Assembly: GCF_014764505.1 (NCBI RefSeq)
Contig: NZ_JACXWX010000001.1
Location: 434,001-498,000 of the forward strand
Source of the DNA: Phormidium tenue FACHB-886
GTDB lineage: Bacteria > Cyanobacteriota > Cyanobacteriia > Elainellales > Elainellaceae
DNA length: 64,000 nucleotides
Direction of reading: 5' to 3'
Below, in pieces: positions 48,992 through 56,152 of the stretch (position 1 is the stretch's first letter; each line of letters begins with the position of its first letter). The position numbers were made by a program, and so were the translations under genes. Below the pieces are notes generated by a model, which worked only from the letters and a program-made list of their open reading frames with translations, did no database searches and was not told the DNA's origin.

Positions 48992-49492
48992 ATGCTACTC
49001 AACAATTTACAACAGCGTTTGCGGACAATCGCTTGGATGCTTGCCAAACAGTGGATACATCGTCAGTTTCCCACCGTGCCTTCCCTCTCGACCAGAGAGC
49101 TTGCAGCTTGGCTAGAGCAGGAAGGCATCGGGAAGCCATTGCTGTTGGATGTCAGAAGCAATGCAGAGTTTGAAGTCAGCCACTTGCGTCATGCCCGCCT
49201 TGCCAACCGGCTTGAAGCCGTACAGTCGATCGACTCTGCCTCTCCCATTGTGCTGTATTGCTCGATTGGCTATCGCTCAGCTCGCTTAGCACAGCAGCTC
49301 CAAGCACAAGGCTACAGCAGGGTGTTTAATCTGGAGGGTTCCATTTTTCAATGGGTAAATGAAGGACGATCGGTTTATCGGGGAGAACAAGCGGTGCGGC
49401 AGGTGCATCCTTACAATTGGCAGTGGGGATTGCTGCTAAACGATCCCCACCTGAGGCAGAACCTAGACCAGGCAACCCATTCAGCACCTTGA
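48992..49492 (+). CDS. Rhodanese-domain protein
   Basis: 166 residues. An amphipathic N-terminal helix (MLLNNLQQRLRTIAWMLAKQ) precedes a single rhodanese domain: LSTRELAAWL, LLLDVRSNAEFEVSHLRHAR, and the active-site Cys loop LYCSIGYRSARLAQQLQ. It would carry sulfur as a persulfide. The tail VHPYNWQWGLLLNDPHLRQN is family-like and lies over the antisense end of the AEP gene. The start at ATG 48992, with AGGA seven bases before, is preferred to a TTG at 48953. Confidence 0.88.
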   Translation: MLLNNLQQRLRTIAWMLAKQWIHRQFPTVPSLSTRELAAWLEQEGIGKPLLLDVRSNAEFEVSHLRHARLANRLEAVQSIDSASPIVLYCSIGYRSARLAQQLQAQGYSRVFNLEGSIFQWVNEGRSVYRGEQAVRQVHPYNWQWGLLLNDPHLRQNLDQATHSAP

Positions 49493-51236
49493 GCCAATCC
49501 CATAGCTCCGCTTCAGTTAACATTGCCTGCTGTCGTTTACCAAATAGATGAAATAGGCGATCGTTCGCTTGCTGCCTCGTCCATCCCAATCGGCGGATTT
49601 CCACAGAGATTACAACCAGTAGATCAGACCAATCCTGCGGTGAGCCGTCCTGCTCGATCGCCATTTCGGCTAAGGAACTGATTGAAACAGGCACGGCTGG
49701 AAGCGACCTCCAAGTGGGTAGTAAAGCAGGCGCTCGAGTTCGGCTACTGGCTTGCCCGGAATTACCGCCTGCTTTAGATACCGCTGTAGCTGTGCGATCG
49801 CTCAATCGCTCATCAGTCAATAGATTACCGCCTACTTTAGGGAATAAGCTTGTAGGACTCTGCCCGATTGATGCGCTGCTCACGCAATCAATCGGGCAGT
49901 CCACTAATAAGCTAGGGGGGTCTGGGGGGTTTTCCACAGGTAAATCAGCTGTAGCCTGTTTGGTCTGATTGATTTGGGTCTGATCAACAATTTGCTCCTC
50001 GATGTGAGCTGGATGCCACAAATCTCGATGACGATACAAGGAGCCACCGCCAATGCCATAGACACATAAGGCACGAAACCGAGCGGTGGGGCTAGCAGGC
50101 AAAGAGTTCTGTTCCAACAGATCGATTAAGGCAAGCCGAATTCGTTCTCTCGCGGCGGCCGTCTGCTGCTGATTCCAAGTTGGCAACACAACTGCTGTTT
50201 CAGCTGTTTCAGTCGAACTTTCTTCGGCTTTGGTTTTGTACTTTCCTTGGGAAGCCCCATAGTGAAAGTAGCGGCTGCTCTCAATACAGCGGGCCCATTC
50301 CTCAGCGCGTTGCTCGATCTCATGTTGATGGTTGCACCAGTCTTGATAGCCAGGGAGAGATACCGCAGTTCTGACGATCTCTTGAACAAGTGTTTCCCCT
50401 GTCAGTGGCACACCACCTGCAATGATGTGGTGAAAGATATAAGCCCGCATAGCAATGCGACCCAGCAGTCGATTGGTTTGCCCTGCTCCAGTCCAGCCGA
50501 GTTCGATCTCGGCGTTCAGATCGTTGATGAATTTATCGGCTTTACCAGAGATACAGAACCGGCGGCGGCGGGCTTGCTTAAGAATTCGCTTGAGAACTAG
50601 TCGATCTACAACATTACGGCTCTCAATCGATCGCCACTGCTGCACAAATTCCCGCTGAGTACCCCAAACAGGCTGAAAATAGCGATCGAGTAGATAAGAG
50701 CCTGCCTGAAGCGGCAAACGATGAGCATTAAATAAGTTCGGCTTTCCTTCTATTGCGTAAGGCTTTGGATTCGGAAAAATCTCTAGCTGTCCTGCTTTAG
50801 GAATAAAGCCTGCGTTTTCTAGAAGCGCCGAAACAGCGGCTGCTAGCTCCCAGCTGCTTTGCGCGTCAGGAAATGGGAAGTAGAGATGCAATCCACCCGA
50901 ATAAGAACTCGTACAGGCGACATAACCCACCAACCCGATTGCTTCTAGTACGCCAGCAATCCGAGCAATCGCCTGTTCATCCTGTTGGGGATGATAGGGG
51001 CTACCAGCATCGATATCTAGCAGACAATAGCGGGTTTGCGTGCCAAAGCGAACGCCATACAGGGCATGTCCCTGCTGAATCAGACGGTCGGACAGGGGAT
51101 AGCGACGCTCGGTTTGCCAGTTGGGAGACTCTTTCGGCTGGGGATGCTCTGCGTAGATGTAATCAAATCGATGCGGAAACAGAGAGAGAAATTCATCCCT
51201 CTCTTCTACATAGCTAAATAGCTCAGTAGCAGCCAA
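49326..51236 (-). CDS. AEP-superfamily primase/polymerase-like protein
   Basis: 636 residues. The first 200 or so show the archaeo-eukaryotic primase catalytic pattern: YCLLDIDAG (D74, D76), SGGLHLYFPF (H117) and QLEIFPNP (E152), the hhDhD / SxH / hE triad that binds metal and nucleotide. A helical region (about 240-330) follows, then a variable Ser/Thr/Pro-rich linker with two copies of a VGGN/AGGN unit (FPKVGGNLL and VSKAGGNSG), and a C-terminal helical domain (DWSDLLVVISVEIRRLGWTR onward). Possible roles are repriming, repair or a plasmid-derived replication function. The start is a TTG without a close Shine-Dalgarno and is uncertain. The last 167 bp are antisense to the rhodanese gene. 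Confidence 0.75.
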   Translation of the reverse strand: MAATELFSYVEERDEFLSLFPHRFDYIYAEHPQPKESPNWQTERRYPLSDRLIQQGHALYGVRFGTQTRYCLLDIDAGSPYHPQQDEQAIARIAGVLEAIGLVGYVACTSSYSGGLHLYFPFPDAQSSWELAAAVSALLENAGFIPKAGQLEIFPNPKPYAIEGKPNLFNAHRLPLQAGSYLLDRYFQPVWGTQREFVQQWRSIESRNVVDRLVLKRILKQARRRRFCISGKADKFINDLNAEIELGWTGAGQTNRLLGRIAMRAYIFHHIIAGGVPLTGETLVQEIVRTAVSLPGYQDWCNHQHEIEQRAEEWARCIESSRYFHYGASQGKYKTKAEESSTETAETAVVLPTWNQQQTAAARERIRLALIDLLEQNSLPASPTARFRALCVYGIGGGSLYRHRDLWHPAHIEEQIVDQTQINQTKQATADLPVENPPDPPSLLVDCPIDCVSSASIGQSPTSLFPKVGGNLLTDERLSDRTATAVSKAGGNSGQASSRTRAPALLPTWRSLPAVPVSISSLAEMAIEQDGSPQDWSDLLVVISVEIRRLGWTRQQANDRLFHLFGKRQQAMLTEAELWDWLKVLNGLPGLGSASGGDRLAAIPTANCKDAPAAPLVLPDKPIVLHLPIEKWNPPD

Positions 51237-51331
51237 CGCGCCGATAACAGCTCTCCATGTAACGAAGTTGATCGTTTATAGCAGGAGCAAAAGCGGTAGC
51301 CGGCAAGTCGATCAGGGTGATTTGTAATCGG

Positions 51332-51357
51332 GGTGATTACAGGATTCTGTAATCACC
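51332..51357. repeat. 11-bp perfect inverted repeat upstream of the AEP gene
   Basis: GGTGATTACAG (51332-51342), four bases, CTGTAATCACC (51347-51357). A related half, GGTGATTTGTAATC, is just to the left. 96 bp before the AEP start, so it may be an operator or replication-type site. Confidence 0.55.
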
Positions 51358-51401
51358 TGATGTACGATCCGCTCCTAGCAACGGTTAAGGTTTTGGTTGG
51401 G

Positions 51402-51484
51402 GAGATCGGTCTAGAAACATTGGAGAGATCGGTCTAGACCGCTAGGGATCTGGGATCTAGAGTTTTTGAGGTGGAGGGTCTAGA
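51402..51484. repeat. Direct repeats GAGATCGGTCTAGA and GGTCTAGA
   Basis: GAGATCGGTCTAGA occurs at 51402-51415 and 51425-51438 (23 bp apart) and GGTCTAGA again at 51477-51484. The remaining part of the 51237-51789 gap has no gene; a start-less frame at 51558-51722 is discussed among the rejected items. Confidence 0.55.
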
Positions 51485-51789
51485 AAGGCTATCAGGATGA
51501 AAAAGGCGTAAACCGGCTGGCAGCCTTAAATGGAATGGGGGTAGGGAGCTAGAGTAAGCGGTACAAAGGTTCGTTAGAACAGAAGAATCAAACTATCTCA
51601 ATGGACTCTCGATATACTATGGACAAACTAGACAAGAAGCGATCCAGAAGCGCCAGCGCTACTACGTTCTAGTGAAGAATTGGGTGGAGATCAGCGGAGA
51701 TCAACACGGCGGCATAGCATAACTCCCCAGAGCCAAACACCGCAGAGTACCTGCAGCGGCTCGTCTCAATCGTTCTACCTAAACCGGCG

Positions 51790-52614
51790 ATGGACCTGAA
51801 ACAGATTCTTCTGAATGAGTGCTACGGCAAAGACCTAGAGCAGAGAAAGCGCTGGTATTCGCCCGCAGCCGAAGCTTATCACCAGGTTAGGCCTCGCTAT
51901 CCGCAGGCATTGATCGATCGGGTTGTGGAAATTGCTCAGCTCTCTTCTGACTCGGCTTTATTAGAGGTGGGGTGTGGTCCGGCGATCGCCACTCCTGCTT
52001 TTGCTGCCTTGGGCTGCCAAATGGTTTGTCTCGACCCCAACCCTGATTTCTATCATCTAGCTCAACAAGTTTGCCAGCCTTTCCCACAGGTGGAACTGCA
52101 AAATTGCTCGTTTGAAGAATGGGGATTGGAACCACAAAAATTCGATGCAGTACTGGCAGCAAGTTCATTTCATTGGATTTCGCCTGAGATAGGCTATCTC
52201 AAAGCTAGAGCAGCTCTGCGCCCAGCAGGACATTTAATTTTGCTGTGGAACAAAGAACTCCAGCCCCGCTACGAGGTGTACCAGCAGCTATCGGAAGTCT
52301 ATCAAACTTGGGCGCCAGCCCTCAGCCGTCGCTATGAGGACAGCGCTACACAGGTCACAATCCTCAATGAAATGGCGCAGATGGCGATCGAGTCGGGTCA
52401 ATTCAAAGACATGACCTCTGGACATCTGGAAGTGGAAGCGACGTACTCGGTGGATCAGTATTTGCTGCTGTTAAATACTTATTCTCCATACTTGAAGCTA
52501 GAAGCTGAGCAAAAGCAGAAGCTGTTTGAGGGATTGCGGCAGGTGCTAGAGCAAAATGGTGACATGATGCAACTGTCCTATATCTCTGCCTTTCACATTG
52601 CTCGACCGATTTGA
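51790..52614 (+). CDS. Class I SAM-dependent methyltransferase
   Basis: 274 residues. SAM-binding motif I is LLEVGCGPAIATPAFAALG, followed by the acidic ribose-binding strand VCLDPNPDF; motif IV-like AVLAASSFHWISPE is typical of Methyltransf_11/25 proteins that act on small molecules or lipids. The cytoplasmic enzyme has no signal. Substrate unknown. Monocistronic. Confidence 0.87.
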   Translation: MDLKQILLNECYGKDLEQRKRWYSPAAEAYHQVRPRYPQALIDRVVEIAQLSSDSALLEVGCGPAIATPAFAALGCQMVCLDPNPDFYHLAQQVCQPFPQVELQNCSFEEWGLEPQKFDAVLAASSFHWISPEIGYLKARAALRPAGHLILLWNKELQPRYEVYQQLSEVYQTWAPALSRRYEDSATQVTILNEMAQMAIESGQFKDMTSGHLEVEATYSVDQYLLLLNTYSPYLKLEAEQKQKLFEGLRQVLEQNGDMMQLSYISAFHIARPI

Positions 52615-52633
52615 TCCCCTATAGGTTCATCGT

Positions 52634-52753
52634 TAAAGAACAGCCTGGGTTGATGAGCTGCATTGAGCGACGGGTTTCTTCTGGGAACTTCGGTAAAGAA
52701 CAGCCTGGGTTGATGAGCTGCATTGAGCGACGGGTTTCTTCTGGGAACTTCGG
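52634..52753. repeat. Exact tandem duplication, 60-bp unit, two copies
   Basis: 52634-52693 and 52694-52753 are identical, and identity runs one base further. The unit is a multiple of three and keeps the minus-strand frame open through both copies, where each reads TEVPRRNPSLNAAHQPRLFF. No start signal or family match is seen, so it is kept as an intergenic repeat rather than a gene. Confidence 0.9.
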
Positions 52754-52968
52754 TGAGGAAATAGATCAGGCTCCTCAATAGATCCGACTAGTGGAGGAGC
52801 TGTGTCAGCCTTACGTGCGATCTCTTACGCAAAAGCTTTATGCATCAATAAAGCTGGAGTTGAGCGATTCCTAAAACTCCCGATCCGATTTCTACCTTAT
52901 AGAACATTGAGCTACAGGTTGAGCAACTCAACCCTCTTTGTCATAGCCGTCAGCACGGAGTGGTAACC

Positions 52969-53214
52969 ATGAAGCCCATAGGTAACTTTAATCTACTTCA
53001 GCAGTGGCTAACTCGACCCATCGTCTTGGGCGATTACAGCAAATCCATTCCCAGATGGGCTTGGCTAACGATGATGTTTTGGCGGTTTGCAATTGTTTTG
53101 GCTGCTCTGCCGATGTTTACCCACCCTTCTCCGCAGGCAGCAGCGACAGGTAGTGAGATTTGCCAGCATTGCAGCAGCGAAATAGCAGATAGAAGCGCCA
53201 GTGCGAGCCGATAA
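52969..53214 (+). CDS. Small membrane protein, unknown, doubtful
   Basis: 81 residues with one hydrophobic segment (about 27-45: WAWLTMMFWRFAIVLAALPM) and a C-terminal ICQHCSSEI with a CxxC pair. ATG 52969 has CGGAG eight bases before; an in-frame GTG lies three codons earlier. No family is known to me. It precedes the folded leader of the PAS-LuxR gene. Confidence 0.4.
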   Translation: MKPIGNFNLLQQWLTRPIVLGDYSKSIPRWAWLTMMFWRFAIVLAALPMFTHPSPQAAATGSEICQHCSSEIADRSASASR

Positions 53215-53284
53215 ACAGAGCAACTGCTGCAGGCGATCTAGTCAGCAGCATGGGAATTCTTGACGGTGTTGCATATTCTTCTGA

Positions 53285-53396
53285 TCTTCCTCCGATAAGT
53301 GTCTAAGCCCCCACAGCCTCAGTAAACCGAACGTCACACCCGCTGAGGCGGTAATCCCCTCCGGGGGCTTACCTAGCTAACACCGAGGAAGAAACG
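53285..53396 (+). promoter_or_regulatory. Folded 5' leader that hides the ribosome binding site (riboswitch-like)
   Basis: Three nested perfect stems: TCTTCCTC (53285-53292) with GAGGAAGA (53385-53392); TAAGCCCCC (53304-53312) with GGGGGCTTA (53363-53371); GCCTCAG (53316-53322) with CTGAGGC (53343-53349). The 3' arm of the outer stem contains the GAGGAAG Shine-Dalgarno of the next gene. CCCC at 53356-53359 can instead pair with the GGGGG at 53363-53367, giving a competing hairpin. This is the form of a translational switch. No known class was identified with certainty. Confidence 0.65.
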
Positions 53397-54026
53397 ATGT
53401 CTTACACTGCTGCCCCTCAACGTTGTGCTCGTCGTCAGCTTAGCTCTCCCAACCCGCATACTGAGCTAGAATCCACCTTTGCTCCAATCGCCTACCCCAG
53501 TCCTAGCTTGCTGCGTGCCGTAGTAGAAAGCTGGGTTGATGGCATTCTTATCCTGACTGAGCAAGGGCAATGGGTGGAAGCAAACGAAGTGGCTCGTACC
53601 TTCTGCAAACAGCTCAGCCAGCAGCAATCTCGCCCTAGCTTGGTTCCTGATGTCATTTGGAAAATTTGCCAAGACCTAATCCACAGCCGCGAAACATTTC
53701 CGCAGCAGCCAATCGTGCTGGAATCTGAGATTACGCTGGATGGTGCAACGCTGCGAGTAAGGGCGCAGTGGTTCAGCATCGAAGAAACCGATCGCCCCTA
53801 TTTAATGGTGATCTTGGAAGACCAATACCAATCCAACCTCAACCGAGCGATCGCTGAGGTCGATCACTATCACCTTTCGCCTCGTGAAGCAGAAGTGTGG
53901 TTGCTGTATCGCACCGGGCATACCTATAAACAAATTGCGAAAGAACTGTTTATCAGCCTTGACACGGTTAAAAAACACCTCAAGAGCGTTCGGGTGAAGC
54001 AGCACCGCACTTCAGGCGTTAGGTGA
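53397..54026 (+). CDS. PAS-LuxR-type transcriptional regulator
   Basis: 209 residues. Residues about 40-135 look like a PAS sensor (LLRAVVESWVDGILILTEQG, then WVEANEVARTFCKQL and a strand-rich end with PYLMVILEDQ). Residues about 148-200 form the LuxR/NarL helix-turn-helix: HLSPREAEVWLLYRTGHTYK, QIAKELFISLDTVKKHLKSV. No receiver domain, so it is not a classic response regulator. Expression is probably set by the folded leader in front. The target genes are unknown; the TpsB-CHAT pair downstream is a candidate. Confidence 0.85.
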   Translation: MSYTAAPQRCARRQLSSPNPHTELESTFAPIAYPSPSLLRAVVESWVDGILILTEQGQWVEANEVARTFCKQLSQQQSRPSLVPDVIWKICQDLIHSRETFPQQPIVLESEITLDGATLRVRAQWFSIEETDRPYLMVILEDQYQSNLNRAIAEVDHYHLSPREAEVWLLYRTGHTYKQIAKELFISLDTVKKHLKSVRVKQHRTSGVR

Positions 54027-54225
54027 GCCAAACAGCTGATTTGAAGAATTGAAAGATTCTGGTCAAATTGGGTGAGTTGCCAAATAATCTTAAAGCACAG
54101 GATCTAACAATTCTCAACTGCATTTAGTAGAGATCAGCCCTTGAGAATTGTGCTGCAGGATAAACTCCAAGGCATCGATCGCGGCTGCATCCCTGTTGCC
54201 CCCAACTCATTTGCCTGATAGAACC

Positions 54226-56088
54226 ATGTCTCTTTTCCGTTTACTTATCTTTTCGCCCTTTTTGCTCTGCTTATTTGCAGGCACTGCCTCTGCTGCTGCG
54301 CTCCCCAAGGCAGCTTCTCAGCTCGGTCGGGCTGCCTCAGTTGAAATTGAGCCAACAGATTTTCCGGCAATTGACTCAGCGAGTGGAAGCACAGTTGCCC
54401 AAGCAGTTCCTGATCCAACGGATCTCCCCACGGATGATTTACTCGACCAACTCGATCCCTTCAATCCGGGGCTGCGTCCAGAACCAATTCCTACTCCATC
54501 ACCGCTGCCCACCCAACCGCTGCCGCCGCTTCCTTCTCCAGACGAACTGCTGCCCCTGCCCTCCGCGCCCGCGCCCACCCCCGAATCCCCCGATATTCCA
54601 CAAACTGTTCGTGTCGAAAGGATTGTTGTGGAAGGTAGCACCGTTTTTTCGGCTGAAGAACTGGCAGCGGTGACGGCTCCTTTTGAAGGGCGTGAGCTTT
54701 CGTTTGCCGAGCTGCTGCAAGCGCGATCGGCAGTTACCCAGCTCTATGTTGATAATGGTTACATTACTTCTGGTGCATTTATCCCGCCCCAAACGCTAGA
54801 GAATGGCACAGTCACAATTCAAGTGATTGAAGGCAGCGTGGAAGAAATTAACGTGACAGGGCTGCGACGGCTGAACACAGGCTATATCCGCAGCCGGTTG
54901 GCACTGGCTGCCGAGCAGCCGCTGAACACCAATGAACTTCTAGAAGGCTTACAGCTCCTTCAGCTCAATCCCTTAGTCCGCAGCATTTCAGCTGACCTGC
55001 AGGCAGGCACTCGCCCTGGAACCAGTGTGCTGCAGGTTGCCGTTGAAGAGGCAGACACCTTCAACACAGAGTTTATTCTCAATAATGGGCGATCGCCCAG
55101 CGTGGGCAGCTTTCGGCGAGGAGTGCAGCTCACAGAAGCTAACCTCTTGGGTTTGGGCGATGGCTTGACGGTTGGCTACACCAATACTGAGGGCAGCAAC
55201 CAATTCACGGGCGGCTACATATTGCCGATTAATCCACGCAACGGCACACTGCAATTCTCGCTTGGCTTCGCCGATAGCCGCGTCATTGAGCCACCGTTTG
55301 ACGTTCTGGACATTGAATCTGATTCTCGTTATTTTGAGCTGTCGCTACGGCAGCCGTTGTCTCAGTCGCCTACCGAAGAGTTTGCCGTGGGTATCACGGC
55401 TTCCCGGCAGGAAAGCAAAGCCACTTTTACCATTAATGAACCCGATCAGCCGTTTCCCTCATTGGGAGCTGACCCAGAAGGACGCACCCGCATCACGGCT
55501 GTTCGCTTCTTTCAAGACTGGACCAAACGCAGCAGCCAGTATGTGCTGGCGGCTCGATCGCAGTTCAGCATCGGTCTAGATTTATTCGATGCTAACGTCA
55601 GCGATACTCAGCCGGATAGCCGCTTTGTATCGTGGCGGGGTCAGGGGCAGTGGGTGAGGCTGCTGGCACCAGATACTCTGCTGCTCGTGCGGGGCGATGT
55701 GCAGCTAAGCGATAGCTCCTTGGTGCCGCTGGAGCAGTTTGGCATCGGCGGGCAGGAAACATTGCGCGGCTATCGCCAAGATTTTCTGCTAACAGACAAC
55801 GGTGCGTTGTTCTCGACAGAAGTTCGTATTCCGGTTTTGCGGGTTCCTGAAGTGGAAGGCGTTCTGCAAGTTGCTCCCTTCTTCGATGTAGGCGCAGGTT
55901 GGAACAACGATGCTCCAGATCCAGACCCGAGTACTTTGGTTGGAGTTGGGCTTGGGTTGCTTTGGAGACAAAGCGATTACCTCAGCGCCCGTCTCGACTG
56001 GGGAATTCCGCTTGTTTCGGTAGACAGCCGCGATCGCACCTGGCAAGAAAGTGGCGTCTATTTTTCGATCGTCATCACGCCGTTCTAA
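54226..56088 (+). CDS. TpsB/ShlB-FhaC type outer-membrane secretion pore
   Basis: Two-partner secretion transporter, 620 residues. Signal peptide at residues 1-24 (FLLCLFAGTASAA), a Pro-rich linker (about 65-125), POTRA domain 1 (RVERIVVEGSTVFSAEELAA to YVDNGYITSGAFIPPQ), POTRA 2 (EEINVTGLRRLNTGYIRSRL to VLQVAVEEAD), then a 16-strand barrel to the C-terminus with the loop-6 motif LRGYRQ. It would export a TpsA protein; none is in the window. The frame is open to 54148, but ATG 54226 gives the signal peptide. The secreted CHAT protein follows 64 bp later, probably in one operon. Confidence 0.9.
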   Translation: MSLFRLLIFSPFLLCLFAGTASAAALPKAASQLGRAASVEIEPTDFPAIDSASGSTVAQAVPDPTDLPTDDLLDQLDPFNPGLRPEPIPTPSPLPTQPLPPLPSPDELLPLPSAPAPTPESPDIPQTVRVERIVVEGSTVFSAEELAAVTAPFEGRELSFAELLQARSAVTQLYVDNGYITSGAFIPPQTLENGTVTIQVIEGSVEEINVTGLRRLNTGYIRSRLALAAEQPLNTNELLEGLQLLQLNPLVRSISADLQAGTRPGTSVLQVAVEEADTFNTEFILNNGRSPSVGSFRRGVQLTEANLLGLGDGLTVGYTNTEGSNQFTGGYILPINPRNGTLQFSLGFADSRVIEPPFDVLDIESDSRYFELSLRQPLSQSPTEEFAVGITASRQESKATFTINEPDQPFPSLGADPEGRTRITAVRFFQDWTKRSSQYVLAARSQFSIGLDLFDANVSDTQPDSRFVSWRGQGQWVRLLAPDTLLLVRGDVQLSDSSLVPLEQFGIGGQETLRGYRQDFLLTDNGALFSTEVRIPVLRVPEVEGVLQVAPFFDVGAGWNNDAPDPDPSTLVGVGLGLLWRQSDYLSARLDWGIPLVSVDSRDRTWQESGVYFSIVITPF

Positions 56089-56152
56089 AGCCGCTTCACA
56101 GAAACTGCTTTACATCAATAGATACGAGATCATTTCTGGCAGGAGTACAGCG

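Noticed and set aside
51558-51722. Plus-strand reading frame of 54 codons ending at TAA 51720-51722, protein-like (QKRQRYYVLVKNWVEISG)
   Set aside because: It has no ATG, GTG or TTG start between the preceding stop and the interesting part, and no family match is known to me. It may be a gene remnant, but evidence is too thin to call.
52634-52753. Possible CRISPR array
   Set aside because: Only two adjoining copies with no unique spacers between them, and no cas genes in the window.
52593-52778. 61-codon minus-strand frame through the 60-bp duplication
   Set aside because: It overlaps the end of the methyltransferase gene and owes its length to the duplicated unit; no start signal. Treated as a repeat.
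53260-53288. Sigma-70 promoter with TTGACG at 53260 before the folded leader
   Set aside because: The -10 position at 17-bp spacing (GATCTT) is poor, and a start there would remove the 5' arm of the outer stem; not supported.
53285-53396. Assignment of the leader to the ydaO (c-di-AMP), glutamine, SAM or TPP riboswitch classes
   Set aside because: Only the AGCTAAC...CGAGG part recalls ydaO; other conserved blocks are missing or out of order, and the other classes lack their core motifs. Left as an unassigned structured leader.
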